Origin: Daphnia carinata | Taxonomy: Eukaryota > Arthropoda > Branchiopoda > Diplostraca > Daphniidae | Direction: 5' to 3' | Assembly (NCBI RefSeq): GCF_022539665.2 | Contig: NC_081331.1 | Span: 5,552,501-5,616,500 of the forward strand | DNA: 64,000 bases | Part shown: piece after piece, positions 21,383-32,233 of the stretch | Layout: every line of letters starts with the position of its first letter | Position numbering within the stretch: position 1 is the first letter of the stretch | Notes under the pieces: model-generated | Told to the model about the DNA's origin: nothing | Database searches by the model: none | Seen by the model: the letters and a program-made list of their open reading frames with translations, nothing else | Translations under genes and position numbers: made by a program

Positions 21383-24300
21383 GTGTCAATTCAACAACCT
21401 TATAAAACAAAAGAAAGAAAACTAAAAAAGAAACGAAAAATCGTTATAAAGGTACAAAGGCTGCGCGCGTGTCTTTACATCAGGTGAGGCTGACAGTCTC
21501 ACCCCCCTCCCCCACTCCACATAAAACGAAAAATCAGACATCCCTCCGTTTTGCCAGATCGATAAAGGCTCACGGCCCTATGTGATCTTTATCTTGTAAC
21601 CTCAAGGTCTATTGGATTCGAACGCAGACTGTGCCAAAACTATTATCCTTTTAATCATGGTATATAACACTTGGGCAATTCAAACGGCTGCTGGACTGTT
21701 GCCCATCATCAATAAATGAAATGGAACACTTTTCTTGCGGCTGTTGAATGAATAACTGAAGCCTTAATGGCTAATACGAATTACATCTTTTCTGGCGGCA
21801 CACACAGACGGCGCTCCTAACTTAATAATCCAACAACCGGCTTCTCTTCAAAGGGGTTGCCATGGCAATGAACACGGAATTCGTGGAATGGAAGACAAAT
21901 GCACCCTTTACTGGCTGCGGTACAAAACAGATGATAAGAACGCGCTGATCGCTGTTTATTGTCAACTTGACACGAACAGCTTGCTGGCTAATTTGGGTAC
22001 AAGCGTTTAGACTTTAAACCGCCGAAAGATGGAAGGGGAACGTAATTGATGTCAATCCGCAATAAAACGCCAAACGACTTACTTATTGGCACACCAAGAC
22101 TTTTTCTGGGTATTCCAGTCAAACCTCGCCACAATCCACACGTTATCTGAACGCCGACTGGAGCACTAGGGTGGGTGGATGTCCGGAAATCGATAAGGAA
22201 CTCGAATCGTAGTCACGGCGGCGTTGCGGCCCAGCGTTACACTGAAGGGCGTTGTTTGTTTGAGTCTGAATGGAACACCAGGACACACTGTCGCATAGGT
22301 AAAATCTCGGAAGGAAATGGTTTCCAAGTCAACCGGTTTCACAATTTCCAAGAAATTTAATCGACCCGGGATGAGCTGGGCGGTTTCGCAACGTGGGAAA
22401 GCTCACCCGCGTCACGATGTTCCTTTTGCTATTTTTGACGCAAGCCAGCAATAATAACCGGCCAGGACGGCGGAACCGGACTCTCTGCTGGAACGAGAGC
22501 GACAACTATGACGGGAGAGAAAAAAAAAAGGAGGGGAAGGGGACGGAATCAAGCGCGCAGGAACCAGCGGGACTAAACGCGAAGAGGGAAAAAAGGCGGA
22601 GATTTTGTTCACGTAACCCAAACCCGAGACCACCCACTAACCCGGTAAACATCGAGGGATTTTACTTGTAATCAACAACTTGGTGCAATGTCGTGTGATT
22701 TTTTCATATCTCAACTAACGACTTTGATCTTGGCAATGCGATAATAAATTTTAACGGTTCAACTACAATGATTCAAAAATCTACCTGTGTTCTATGTTGC
22801 CGAGTGGCGTAAATGATTGTGAATCTGCAGTCAACTTGAAGGTAGATGTCCTGTTATTTAAAAAAAAAAAATTTATATTTACAGTAGAAATAGAGAAACA
22901 CAAATATTAGCTTACCTTGGGGTGTGAGTTCCTGTGTCCCGGATATGGCTAAAAGCAATGCGACTTTTAAAACGGATTTGACAAGATGGCGCTGATTGTG
23001 TGTAAACAAACCTGGCTGAAAATAGAAGGGCATTGTTCGTTTAAAAATATAATAAACAAAAGTTTTTTAAAACCTAGTTTTCACTTGCTGTCATTATCTT
23101 TTTTATGAGGCAAGGATGGCGGACAAATTCATTTCTTTTAGTGTAGACAATCTCTTTCACTGAGCTTTACATTAAGCTTTAACATAGTGATACTAAAATA
23201 CCAATACAGAGAATAATAAAAACGTGGAGATTAAGTGGGACAAAAGTGAAAATATAGTTGGCACTTTGTGGCACTGGCAAATAAAAAAACAATTATCTGT
23301 AAAAACTTCCGTAATCGGAACATTCAATACCACTGTTTGGCACCGCCGGAGCAACAGCAGACACTGAAAAATGGTGCCTTGGCGGGCTTGGGTATCTCGA
23401 AATTTGAAAATTTCACTTGGTTACAGCTCAAACTACGTTTTACTCCGACAATGAATCAAATAATTTTACTAGAGGTGAGAAACAGAGTAAATTCTTTCTC
23501 GGGACATCGCCAGGCAACGATATTTTAAGCTTAAAAAGGCTTAGATTAGGTGTTTGTTTGAAAACAATGGGAACTTGATGTCTATGCAAACATACCTGCC
23601 CATAGTAAAGCATAATCATTTGTCATATTGCACTTTGATTTTCAAAATGGATAGTCAATCCCAGTTACGAAGGGAAATTTCTGGCACTAATGAGATTTCT
23701 CCAAGTGGCAATTGTTAGATTTTCAGTAACCCTTAGAAGAAACAAAAAATGAATCTATACTTATAAAGATAGAAACGACTGCTACCCTAGTTAAAACATG
23801 GAATGCTTAATACACGTTTACATTACATTCTACCCCAAATATCGACAAGATTTTCTGACAATAAAAGCCACACACCAACCAGCCAAAAGTCGGATCTCTA
23901 TTGATTCTAGTCACAACTTTTCAATTTTTTACCTCATGTAGACGAAATCAGCACAGATTTCAATAAAGTTATAACCAAGCAGTATTAGAGATATCTTACC
24001 AGATCTCAATTTCATCAGTAGGCAGGTGCAGTTACAGGAATAGAAAGATGTGAACTTATTCGTATTTGATGCGACTGGCGAGTGCTGATCCTAATGGCTG
24101 AATGGAAAAAAAAAAGTCATTACCACTGTTGCCATATCCTCGCCCACAGACAACTAGACCTATGTTAACGGGATGACAGCTTGATGCCATTATAAAATCA
24201 AGGAATTGAGTCATACATGGCTAAGAAACCAAGCTTATTTTCATAAAAATTTAATATATCATCTTCTTCGGTTGCTGACACGATAGCAAAAGGTTGTCTG

Positions 24301-25354
24301 ACAACAGTAGAAAATAAAAATGGATGGAAATTAAACCCCTCCTATTTCACGACAAAGCATTCCAGACGTCGAACCCTACCCCCAAAATTAAGGTTGCTCA
24401 ATTTTACACTTCTGACATTTGATACGACTGCATTCGTGTTTAGCGTATTATAACGTGTTTCTTTGGTTCGTTTCTCCTACAACAATAATTGTAAAAGACT
24501 TACTGTCTGTTTGTGGGCTCCCCCTTTTTATTTTGCGGAGACAATTTGTATTTAAACGATGAAATGCAAAGCCATGAAACAATCGATTGGAACACTTCAG
24601 CTTGATCAGACAGACTTCAACCCGAATTTTAGTTTCTAGGAAAATACAAGTAGAATGGTTACAGTATTTTAAGATTATAACGTGAAATAGCTGTAAAAAC
24701 ATGTTAGTTACAAATTAACGCCATTCCTATTCTATACAACACTGGTGTCACGACTCACCATTTCCATTAGTTAGTTCTAGGTTCCCTGTCAAACAAGGAT
24801 AACAAACAGAACAAACATACGATTTTCCAGTTGGTCTCTATACTCTCTGAGAATATGATATGAAGTATTTGACTACAACCAACTAAATATAAACTAACCT
24901 TGAAGACCTACAAGGACAATCAATTCGTACGCTGTTGGATTGGCGCCGCGCGAGAAGAGACTCCGCTACGAGCTACAGGGGAAGCCAGAAATCTGCTTGC
25001 AGAAGACAAAAGTGGTTTTCTGGTCCCGCTTGGACTCGAATCTCTTTATTTCGGCGTTAAGTAGTTTACTTCTTTTTGCTTTTCAATAGTTGCTATTTTG
25101 TTATCATCGTTCACGTAAATTTCTTTTGAAAACTGTTGAGCTTAAGGCAACAAGTGTTTATATTTCCATTCCGGCCATTCTGGATATATGTGACCTGACA
25201 AATCATGCCAAATCTGGAGTGATAAGCAGATGTCATATTCCGTGATGCGGATACGGATGCCTTTGAATTCAACTAAATGACGCAAAAGGAGTCTTTGTAG
25301 CTCTTTTTGTTTCGCTCCCTATACAATTCTGCAAAAAATTCTGTTGACTCATCA
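21383..25354. other. Gap between FGD and PABIR genes, probably promoters and 5' UTR exons
   Basis: About 4 kb without a conserved frame. The FGD acceptor just before its ATG (TATAAG at about 21397) implies upstream non-coding exons; minus-strand donors CACAG|GTAGAT (22784) and CCAAG|GTAAGC (22913) are candidates. GC-rich islands at 22150-22650 and 24930-25000 look like promoters. AAGATGGCGC (22983-22992) and GGATGGCGG (about 23114) resemble YY1-type sites. Confidence 0.5.
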
Positions 25355-27277
25355 ATGGATGTTGATCCACCTTTACCACATCCTGTTTTAAAAAGATGCT
25401 CTAGTGCCCCCATGATCAGTGAATGTGACACAGAGGCTGGTGCTGTAGCCACCTCCTCAGCTACAGCTTCACTAGCCAGTGCAGCCCCTTCACATTCAAG
25501 GTTTGTAATATTTTAATATTATTTATTCATTAAAATTAACAAAAAATCATTGACTTTCCACCAGAACATCACCTACATTTATTTTGTGTTCCACATTTGA
25601 ACCACGGACCAGAAGATTTAGTGCAAGTTTTAGTCCATTGCATTCCCCTGGGGGTGAATATACTTTTTTTTTGTAATGAAGAAATTTCACTAAACATATT
25701 TTTACATGTAAGACGCCTGGGAGCCCAAGAGTCCCTCCCTCCAGAGTTAGCCAATTAAAGAAAGAAGAAGCTTGTGATGCTGTAGGTCGAGAGGTTGCCA
25801 GTGAAAAGGAATTCCAATCCACTTTACAAATCTCAGCTTCATGGGAAGATCTATCTCTGGTGAGAACTTTTTATTTATAACCATCTTAACAAAAACATAT
25901 AATGATGGTAAATTGCAAACTGCAGAGTGATACTGATTCAAAAGAATCTAAAGCTGAGCCTCACCGAAGGCCTTCCTCTGCTTGTACGGAGCCAATACAC
26001 GTAACTTTACCTAACGGGTTGTCAACCTTCGTCTCGTCTCCTTATCCTTCACCGACCAGGTAAAAAAATCTCAGACCCATGTTAGCAAATTTAAGTGAAA
26101 ATACAAAAGGATGGATTTTTAGGGTCAGTGGTCGACAGTGTTTTTCTCCATCTATGCAAATTCCTGTACGGAACTCGTCATTCTCGCCGACTCCAAGCCC
26201 AAGTCCTACAAGGAAAACGTTTTATACCAGGTAAAACGAAAAAGAGAATTGTTTTTATTGCCTTTCAAAATGGTAACTGTCTATCCTATTTTCTTTTTAA
26301 TTACCATCACGCAGTCGACGGAGTCTCTCGCCAATAGCTATTCGTGCCAGTTCTTTTGGACCGGTAAAGCGGAAATGTGATTTGGAGGACCGAGGAGATT
26401 CAGCTTGGACCCCTAACAAAAAGTATCAACATTTCTCGCCAGCGGCAAATGTTTCTAGCGTTGGAGGTCCTCTTTTAGTCACCCAGTCTTCAAGGTAAAA
26501 CTAGATTTCTTTTGTTGACCAGCATCTTGAAGATTAATAACTGTTCTGTTTAATAGTGGAGAAAATGGTGAAATCTCTGGGAGAATTCCCATTGTTAGCC
26601 GTAGTAGTGTGATCCCTACACCAGATTCGCAATCATCTTCAGCAAGTCCGTCAGATTCAGGTTCTAACCAATCACCTCTTCAGGTATAACAGCAGTCCAG
26701 CGATGATGTTTCATGCCTAATGTGCATTAGCACGCACACATTTTAACTTTAAACCAGGTGTGTAAAGTGGTTGATAGCCCAGCTAACAGTCCCGGTGGAC
26801 GACGTGGTAGCACTGGCGGCGGAGGTGAGAGCAGTGGTAGCCGCTCTCGTGATCGGACGTCGTGTGTCGTCCCTTCACCTTTAGCTGCCACCAACACGAT
26901 CGAAGATCCTGATGCTGAATACAAAATGAGTTCTACAAGCAAAGAACGGAAAGATTTCTCTAGGCTTTTCGTTCCAATTCCGCCATCACCTGGAGCTATG
27001 GATTGCTGTACGGGCGATAGCGAAGAATCTTTAGCCAATAATCATCACGATTTTTCAACCAACAGAATACGCGACCAAGTTTCCAAGGAGCTGGATGCTA
27101 GTGGTATTTTTCTTTTCTTTTTACCTATTTATCTGAATGGGAGATTTAAAAGTTTATTTTGCAGGTGCGGATTACGGCCCCATGGATGAAAATATGGAAG
27201 AACCTGCCACCGTTTCATCCCAGGAACATTCGATGAGCGTCGACTCTAGTCACTCTCCTATGGATCCTTCCGTTTAA
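25355..27277 (+). CDS. FAM122: PABIR/FAM122 family, PP2A-B55 inhibitor-like protein
   Basis: Homologue of FAM122A/PABIR1, which binds the PP2A B55 subunit and inhibits it; nuclear/cytoplasmic and mostly disordered. Exons: 25355-25500, 25565-25653, 25713-25859, 25926-26059, 26123-26231, 26315-26494, 26557-26683, 26758-27103 and 27165-27277. Family marks: LKRCSSAPMI near the N-terminus, RRFSASFSPLHSPG, the B55-binding helix region VSQLKKEEACDAVGREVASE with SWEDLSLSD after it, QCFSPSMQIPVRNSSFSPTPS and SSFGPVKRKCDLEDRG. The ATG at 25355 precedes the conserved part. Two junctions (exons 2-3 and 5-6) are off by one base next to G5 and T5 runs, so as given the frame breaks; identity of each exon is nevertheless clear. 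About 460 residues expected. Confidence 0.85.
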
Positions 27278-27920
27278 TCCGTATTTTCGACAAGAAATCC
27301 TGTCAAATCGTCTTTATTTCTCTTCAGACAAAATGCCCCCTTGCCCTGATTCGCCTTCTCTTTACGCTTTTAGTCAACAAACACGGGATATTTTGTAGGG
27401 GCATCCGACGCAGTGTCGACGTCCGATGATAACCTGAAAGTAAGAGAAAATTTGTGCCCACGTTGTACGTCGCACAGCCTTGTTTTTTTTTCATACATGA
27501 GTTCCAAGTTACGTGTTGCCAACCCCCTGCCTATTCCGTCACTTTCTCCTTTACATATGTTACCTGACATATGGAATGATCAAGTGACCGATTTGTTTTC
27601 TATCTTCTTATTTCTTTCACTTTGTTGCAGAATAGTAAGCCGTTTGTTCCGTGACTTTTTTACTCTTCGAGTGGTTTTCGCTCGTTGCCATGACACCTTA
27701 GAAACAGAAAAGAAAAGTATAGTAATAATTGGAAGCACGATTAAGATGCTAATGGAATTTGAAGTGTTTCCTGTTTCGAATTGGCATGTTGGTAGACCAA
27801 CACAGTCTGCCCCGACCGAAAATATAAATCTCAATGTTAATACTAAATTTTTTTTACACTACAATTATTACTAAGCACGAAAAGAATAGTTTAAGACACG
27901 AAAGAGGAGAGGAATTGGTT
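27278..27920. other. Convergent 3' UTRs of PABIR and Rubicon genes
   Basis: No conserved frame; AT-rich, with the ends of two convergent transcripts. The open frame at 27413-27874 has no family similarity. Confidence 0.5.
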
Positions 27921-30721
27921 TTAGGTCGGTGGGGATTTATTCACTTGTGACCGCCGTGCAATCCTTTGACACCGTGGACAAGATGCCGGGGTGCTCCAGC
28001 ACGGTCGGTGAAAGCAGCTACCACACTGATTACAGCGAATCACAGTGTCCACTTGGAAAGGAAAGATCACTTCAGACGAATGACATTTTTCACAGAGAAA
28101 TCCCCGGGCTTTGCATAACTAGAAAGCATATTGAAAAGATGAGACGATCACACTCTAGGCAGAAAATGTTATGATGATACCTCGCAGTGAATGATGTGCT
28201 TCATTCCATTTGAAACAATTTGGCGCAAAATCTGGAATAGTTCACCAGAATTTACCCTGGTTAGATCATACAATGAATATATTTCAGGGTCCTCGAGCCA
28301 ATCCGCCGCTTGTTTTCGGAATTCTTCCCAGACACTAGAAACACAGATATTTAAAAATTATACAATGACATAAAAAAGATATAATTATGACATACTCGGA
28401 ACCGAAACGGCAAATACGTAGGAATTCTGCAACATTTATTAGCTGTAAACGTAGCTCAAGGACTTTGTTTAGTTGTCGACACCGACGGTATAGCAACGGA
28501 TTAATGTAACCCAGTCGAAAGAGGGGATCAAACCACATTCTTTCTAGCAGATCATATGAAAAGTTTGAAACAGGATACCTGCAAAGAAACAAAATGATAT
28601 ATATCAGGTTCAAAAAAAAAACAAAAAAACAATACACGAGCTTACTTTCTAAAATCCCATTTCTTGAAAATCCGACTAGGCACAACAAAGGTTTTGTTCG
28701 AATGGCAAGCTGTGCAGAAATAACGTCCCAAATAATGGCAATAACGGAAGTTATGACTGTGTTCGGGTTCAACTCTCATGCCACACCCCGCACAGCGATA
28801 ATTTTGTTTCGCCATGACAACCTTGAGACTGTGAAACAACTACATGAATACCACACGAGCAATGAAAATAGTTTAGCATCTCACTTACTTCGGTGACGTA
28901 TACACAGCAAAGACGATCTGAGGACGCGGCGGTGCCCATTCACTATTTCCTCGAAGGTTTGTCATCTGCCCCTCATCAATTTCGTTTTCTTTCAATTGCA
29001 TGAATGGATCATCAGGATTGATGGGCCAACTTTGTGGCATTGGCAACAGCTAAATGGATTGTTATGATAAGCATTGAGCGAAAAATTGTACGAATGCGAC
29101 TAGTCAATTATTACGTGTTGGGGTGCATCCTTCTCCGACACTAGCCATTCCATATCCGATTCGTTTGGTAGCCGAAGTTGACTGAAGTGGCCCAAAAGAT
29201 TAAGTGCAACGTTTTCGGCAGAAACAGTTGATTCATTAAGAATTCCTAATGAAGGTGAGGGTGTAGAAGCAGAGACTGGTGATGGAGGTGACGGGGTAAA
29301 CAGGGCTCGCCGGCTAGTAGAATCACCACTTATTCGATGTTGTTTGACGGCAATAGGAGCGCTCGGCATTACGGTGGTCGCATCGGATGGATTTTCGGAT
29401 TGAAAACCCGAATTCATTCGAGATATCAAACGCGAATGAACGCGTCTCAAACGAGCCAATTTTCGCGATCTTCGTCTTTCTTTTTCAATTGCTGAGCAAA
29501 ACGACGTGAATGATATACCTGTAGCAAACAAAACAAAAAATCATCTGAAGGTGTCAGTTACTAGCTTTTGATAAAAAGTACCGGAATCAATACGTTCCAT
29601 AGCATCATTCTTTTTAAAATCTGCGAACAATATTGCTGATGCTAGGGAACTCGAAGGCGAGAATGGAGGGGTTGTCGCCGAAACACTTGATTCCGGTGAC
29701 ATGCTACAGTCTGTGGGTGCATTGGAAACTAAAGAAAAAAAAACAACATAAAATTGAGCATTAGGAGTGAAAGGACCAGCCAACTATTTGGCTGCCTAAA
29801 CGCTACCAAAATGTTTATAACTAAATGCTGATTGCAATTCAAATTTCATTTGACGGATTTCCTCGTCACTCTCGTCGTTGAGATCGCTTTTGATTAACTG
29901 ATCATCCTCTTCATCTTCTTTACTATCAGTCCATCTGTAGAATTTTGTCTAACAAAACAATAAACAAAAATGAGATAGTAACTTGTGTTATTATTATTGT
30001 TTATGTGTGTTACTTCTTCAATTGCAGCAATCATCGCTTCGGAAACACTAAAATGTGCATTTTCTCTATCAAGCTCAGGACCAATTTTTTTTGACTGATT
30101 TGACATCAAATAATCTACTAAGGATTGGCCTCTTTGCCTTCTACAAATGGTTAAAAAGACATACTGAATATTCGAACATATATTTATTTTGACTTACACT
30201 TACTTTGGATATTCATGACCTCCAGCAGCCACAACAATACTACTTCCACCGTCTTCCAAGAAGCGTGGTCTAGATAAGCTGCTTGAACCATCTTTTAAAT
30301 GAAATTCATGTTTTTTATATGATGCTAAAATACATTCGTTAGACTTGTGATTACCTGTTGCCTTTTCACAGGTATTCCTAGCTTGTGTAAAAGATGGAAC
30401 CTGCTGGTGCTCATAGGAAGTAGAACTCAGACCAGTGCAGTCAGAAAAAGATCTTACATGTTTTGACCGATGATGAGTTGCAGGTGCCTTTACTGATTCA
30501 GCAATAGCAAGGTTGGGATGGGGGTCATAAGAATTTTTTACAGCCATCTTAATCTCACTAAGAACTGAACCAGAAGATTCATCGGGACGAGATCCAATTG
30601 GTTCGTCTAGAAAAGAATTTGTTGCAGAGATTTCAGCTTTAACTGGAAGTAGGGCAACTTTTGGTATGCATCCGGTGTTCACTGCCGAGATGTTCTCGTT
30701 TTCTCTCTCGATCATAGTCAT
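27921..30721 (-). CDS. RUBCN: Rubicon-family autophagy regulator lacking a RUN domain
   Basis: Member of the Rubicon/Pacer group, whose C-terminal Rubicon-homology domain binds Rab7 on late endosomes and tunes PI3-kinase complex II. Exons on the minus strand: 30204-30721, 30014-30140, 29822-29948, 29582-29728, 29115-29518, 28889-29049, 28646-28828, 28396-28578, 28181-28334 and 27921-28118; 733 residues, all in phase. The zinc-binding Rubicon-homology region covers roughly the last 270 residues: CAGCGMRVEP, FRYCHYLGRYFCTACHS, RIFKKWDFRKYPVSNFS, GFLCEKCHSSEVIFPF and CFHRPCW-x5-CPRCQRIA. A KFYRWTDS motif sits at the junction near 29948. The N-terminal part is Ser-rich and I find no RUN domain; no upstream ATG exists in the leader up to 30960. 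Confidence 0.9.
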
Positions 30722-31396
30722 GTTGCTCAACTTCCGGAGATTCTTGAGTCCATCGTCTGTCAAACTAGCTAATCTAAGACTTTGGCTAATAAAAATAAAA
30801 TGTATGCCTAGTTCCGAATTTTATTTATTTGCAGTGGCTCAAGTGAGAAGTGGGAGTATTCCTTTTTTTATTATGGCGTCTGCAAACGCAGTTGTTGTTT
30901 TCTAGAAACTAAGTTGTCAAGCGGAAGACCGCTAGGTGCCGTGTAGTAGAAAAAAAGAAAAACGAATAAAAAAATAAATAAACCATTGCCAAATTAAAAG
31001 CTTTATTTTTTTATCATGATAAAACACAAATTTTCACTAAAATCGATGGAAATAGTTTAAATGGTATGGCAGTCGGTTATCTTCTCTACTCTATAAAACA
31101 ACAAGGAAAAATGGGGAGGAGTTTGCTTGTCTGTCACATTGTGCATTTGTTGTGCTTGGCCTGCAGGGGACTACCTGAAAAAGGGTTCACCGCGTCTGTA
31201 ATCGGCGGGATGAGGCTTTTGGAAGAATAGAATGTGGATGGAAACGTGGATATATGCAGCTTTTCAGCCCGCGAGCATTGCTTATACCGGGAGGGCGACA
31301 GCACGTAAGCCGACGGGCAGGGATGGCGGGTGCTTTGCAAAATAATATTGATTAAATATCTTTTTTACAAAAAAAAAATTTAATAGCATAACAATA

Positions 31397-31455
31397 AAGA
31401 TTCGAACCTGTAATATCAGCATGGCAGCCGAAAACTATGCCACAGCGCCATATTT
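31397..31455 (-). repeat. tRNA-like sequence (SINE head or tRNA pseudogene)
   Basis: Read on the minus strand it has an A-box-like TGTGGCATAGTTTTCGG and a good B box GGTTCGAATC, with a 5-bp TCGGC/GCTGA stem around TGCCAT in the anticodon position, where the loop is one base short. The acceptor stem is not convincing, so it is not called a functional tRNA. Confidence 0.4.
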
Positions 31456-31525
31456 CAATCACTAATTATATACATAAGCTACCTGTTTAACTAAAAGACA
31501 GCCAAAGCTAAATTTGGTTCGGATG

Positions 31526-31592
31526 TGCGGTCCTGGCACAATGGTTATCCTCGCTTTGTATTCTGAAGTCCCGGGTTCAAATCCCGCCACCA
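31526..31592 (+). repeat. tRNA-like sequence (SINE head or tRNA pseudogene)
   Basis: A-box-like TGGCACAATGG at 31531 and B box GGTTCAAATCC at 31575 with a 4-bp CGGG/CCCG T stem. D and anticodon stems do not fold well. It faces away from the neighbouring tRNA-like copy about 70 bp to the left. Confidence 0.4.
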
Positions 31593-32233
31593 TCAATTTC
31601 CAAGCCCTCCCTTCCCTCCCTGCTCTCCTCCCACCGCCCACCCACATCATCATTCACGATTCGCAAGATTCATCATCTCGTCGGATTATGCAACATTCAG
31701 CATCTTCATAACAACGGATTGAATCAAAAATTCTTCTTCTCATCAGATTACATCTTCATCGTTTCGGATATCTCTACACCAAATGACAACGCTGGATACC
31801 CCGTTCAAGAAAGAAGAAAAAGAAGAGCCATGCCTACTATAAAGGGGCTAAAAATGGCACAAAAAATCGATCTGTAGTAACGTTCACTACATAGAAGATC
31901 GGCCCACAAACTCAGGTAGAGAAGAGGTAATCGGAGCTTGTAGGTTGTTCGTAAGTCTCCCCATGGCCACTAGGTTCATGGATGCAGGCAGCTAATCATC
32001 GAGCAATGTGACCCTCTTCGATACCGCTTTTTGTTTTCCTGTGTCTAACCCCAACGACCAGTAGGGCGGCTACCAGGTATGCAGACTAGTAAATAATATA
32101 ACACAAACAACCGTCACATAATAAAACCGGTTGCCATGTATAACACCTAGCGTTGATTAATTGAAAACAAAAAAAATAAATAAAATAAAAAGGTTAAAAC
32201 ACATCATCGGTCAGTAAAATCCCTGGACCTTCG

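Larger units (their letters stand above)
30722..32233. other. Spacer with tRNA-derived and possible transposon sequence
   Basis: Rubicon 5' leader, then about 1.2 kb of unclear origin. Two tRNA-like segments lie at 31397-31455 and 31526-31592. Downstream of the second is a CT-rich block, a TATAAA-containing segment (31839-31844) and a short inverted repeat TGTAGT/ACTACA at 31873-31891. This mix suggests a decayed mobile element. An open frame at 31134-31340 (minus) is not supported by family similarity. Confidence 0.4.

Noticed and set aside
21600-21640. B-box-like GTTCGAATCC (minus) near 21615
   Set aside because: No A box at a suitable distance, so not listed as tRNA-like.
22393-22671. Basic 92-codon plus-strand frame in a GC-rich island
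   Set aside because: Low-complexity Lys/Arg/Glu sequence with an overlapping opposite frame; fits promoter or 5' UTR better.
23268-23528. 86-codon plus-strand frame between FGD and PABIR
   Set aside because: No recognisable domain or splice partners.
31134-31340. Minus-strand frame with a slightly higher GC content
   Set aside because: Could be a terminal exon, but there is no upstream exon and the area is mixed with tRNA-like repeats.
31526-31592. Calling a functional tRNA gene
   Set aside because: A and B boxes exist but acceptor, D and anticodon stems do not pair properly.
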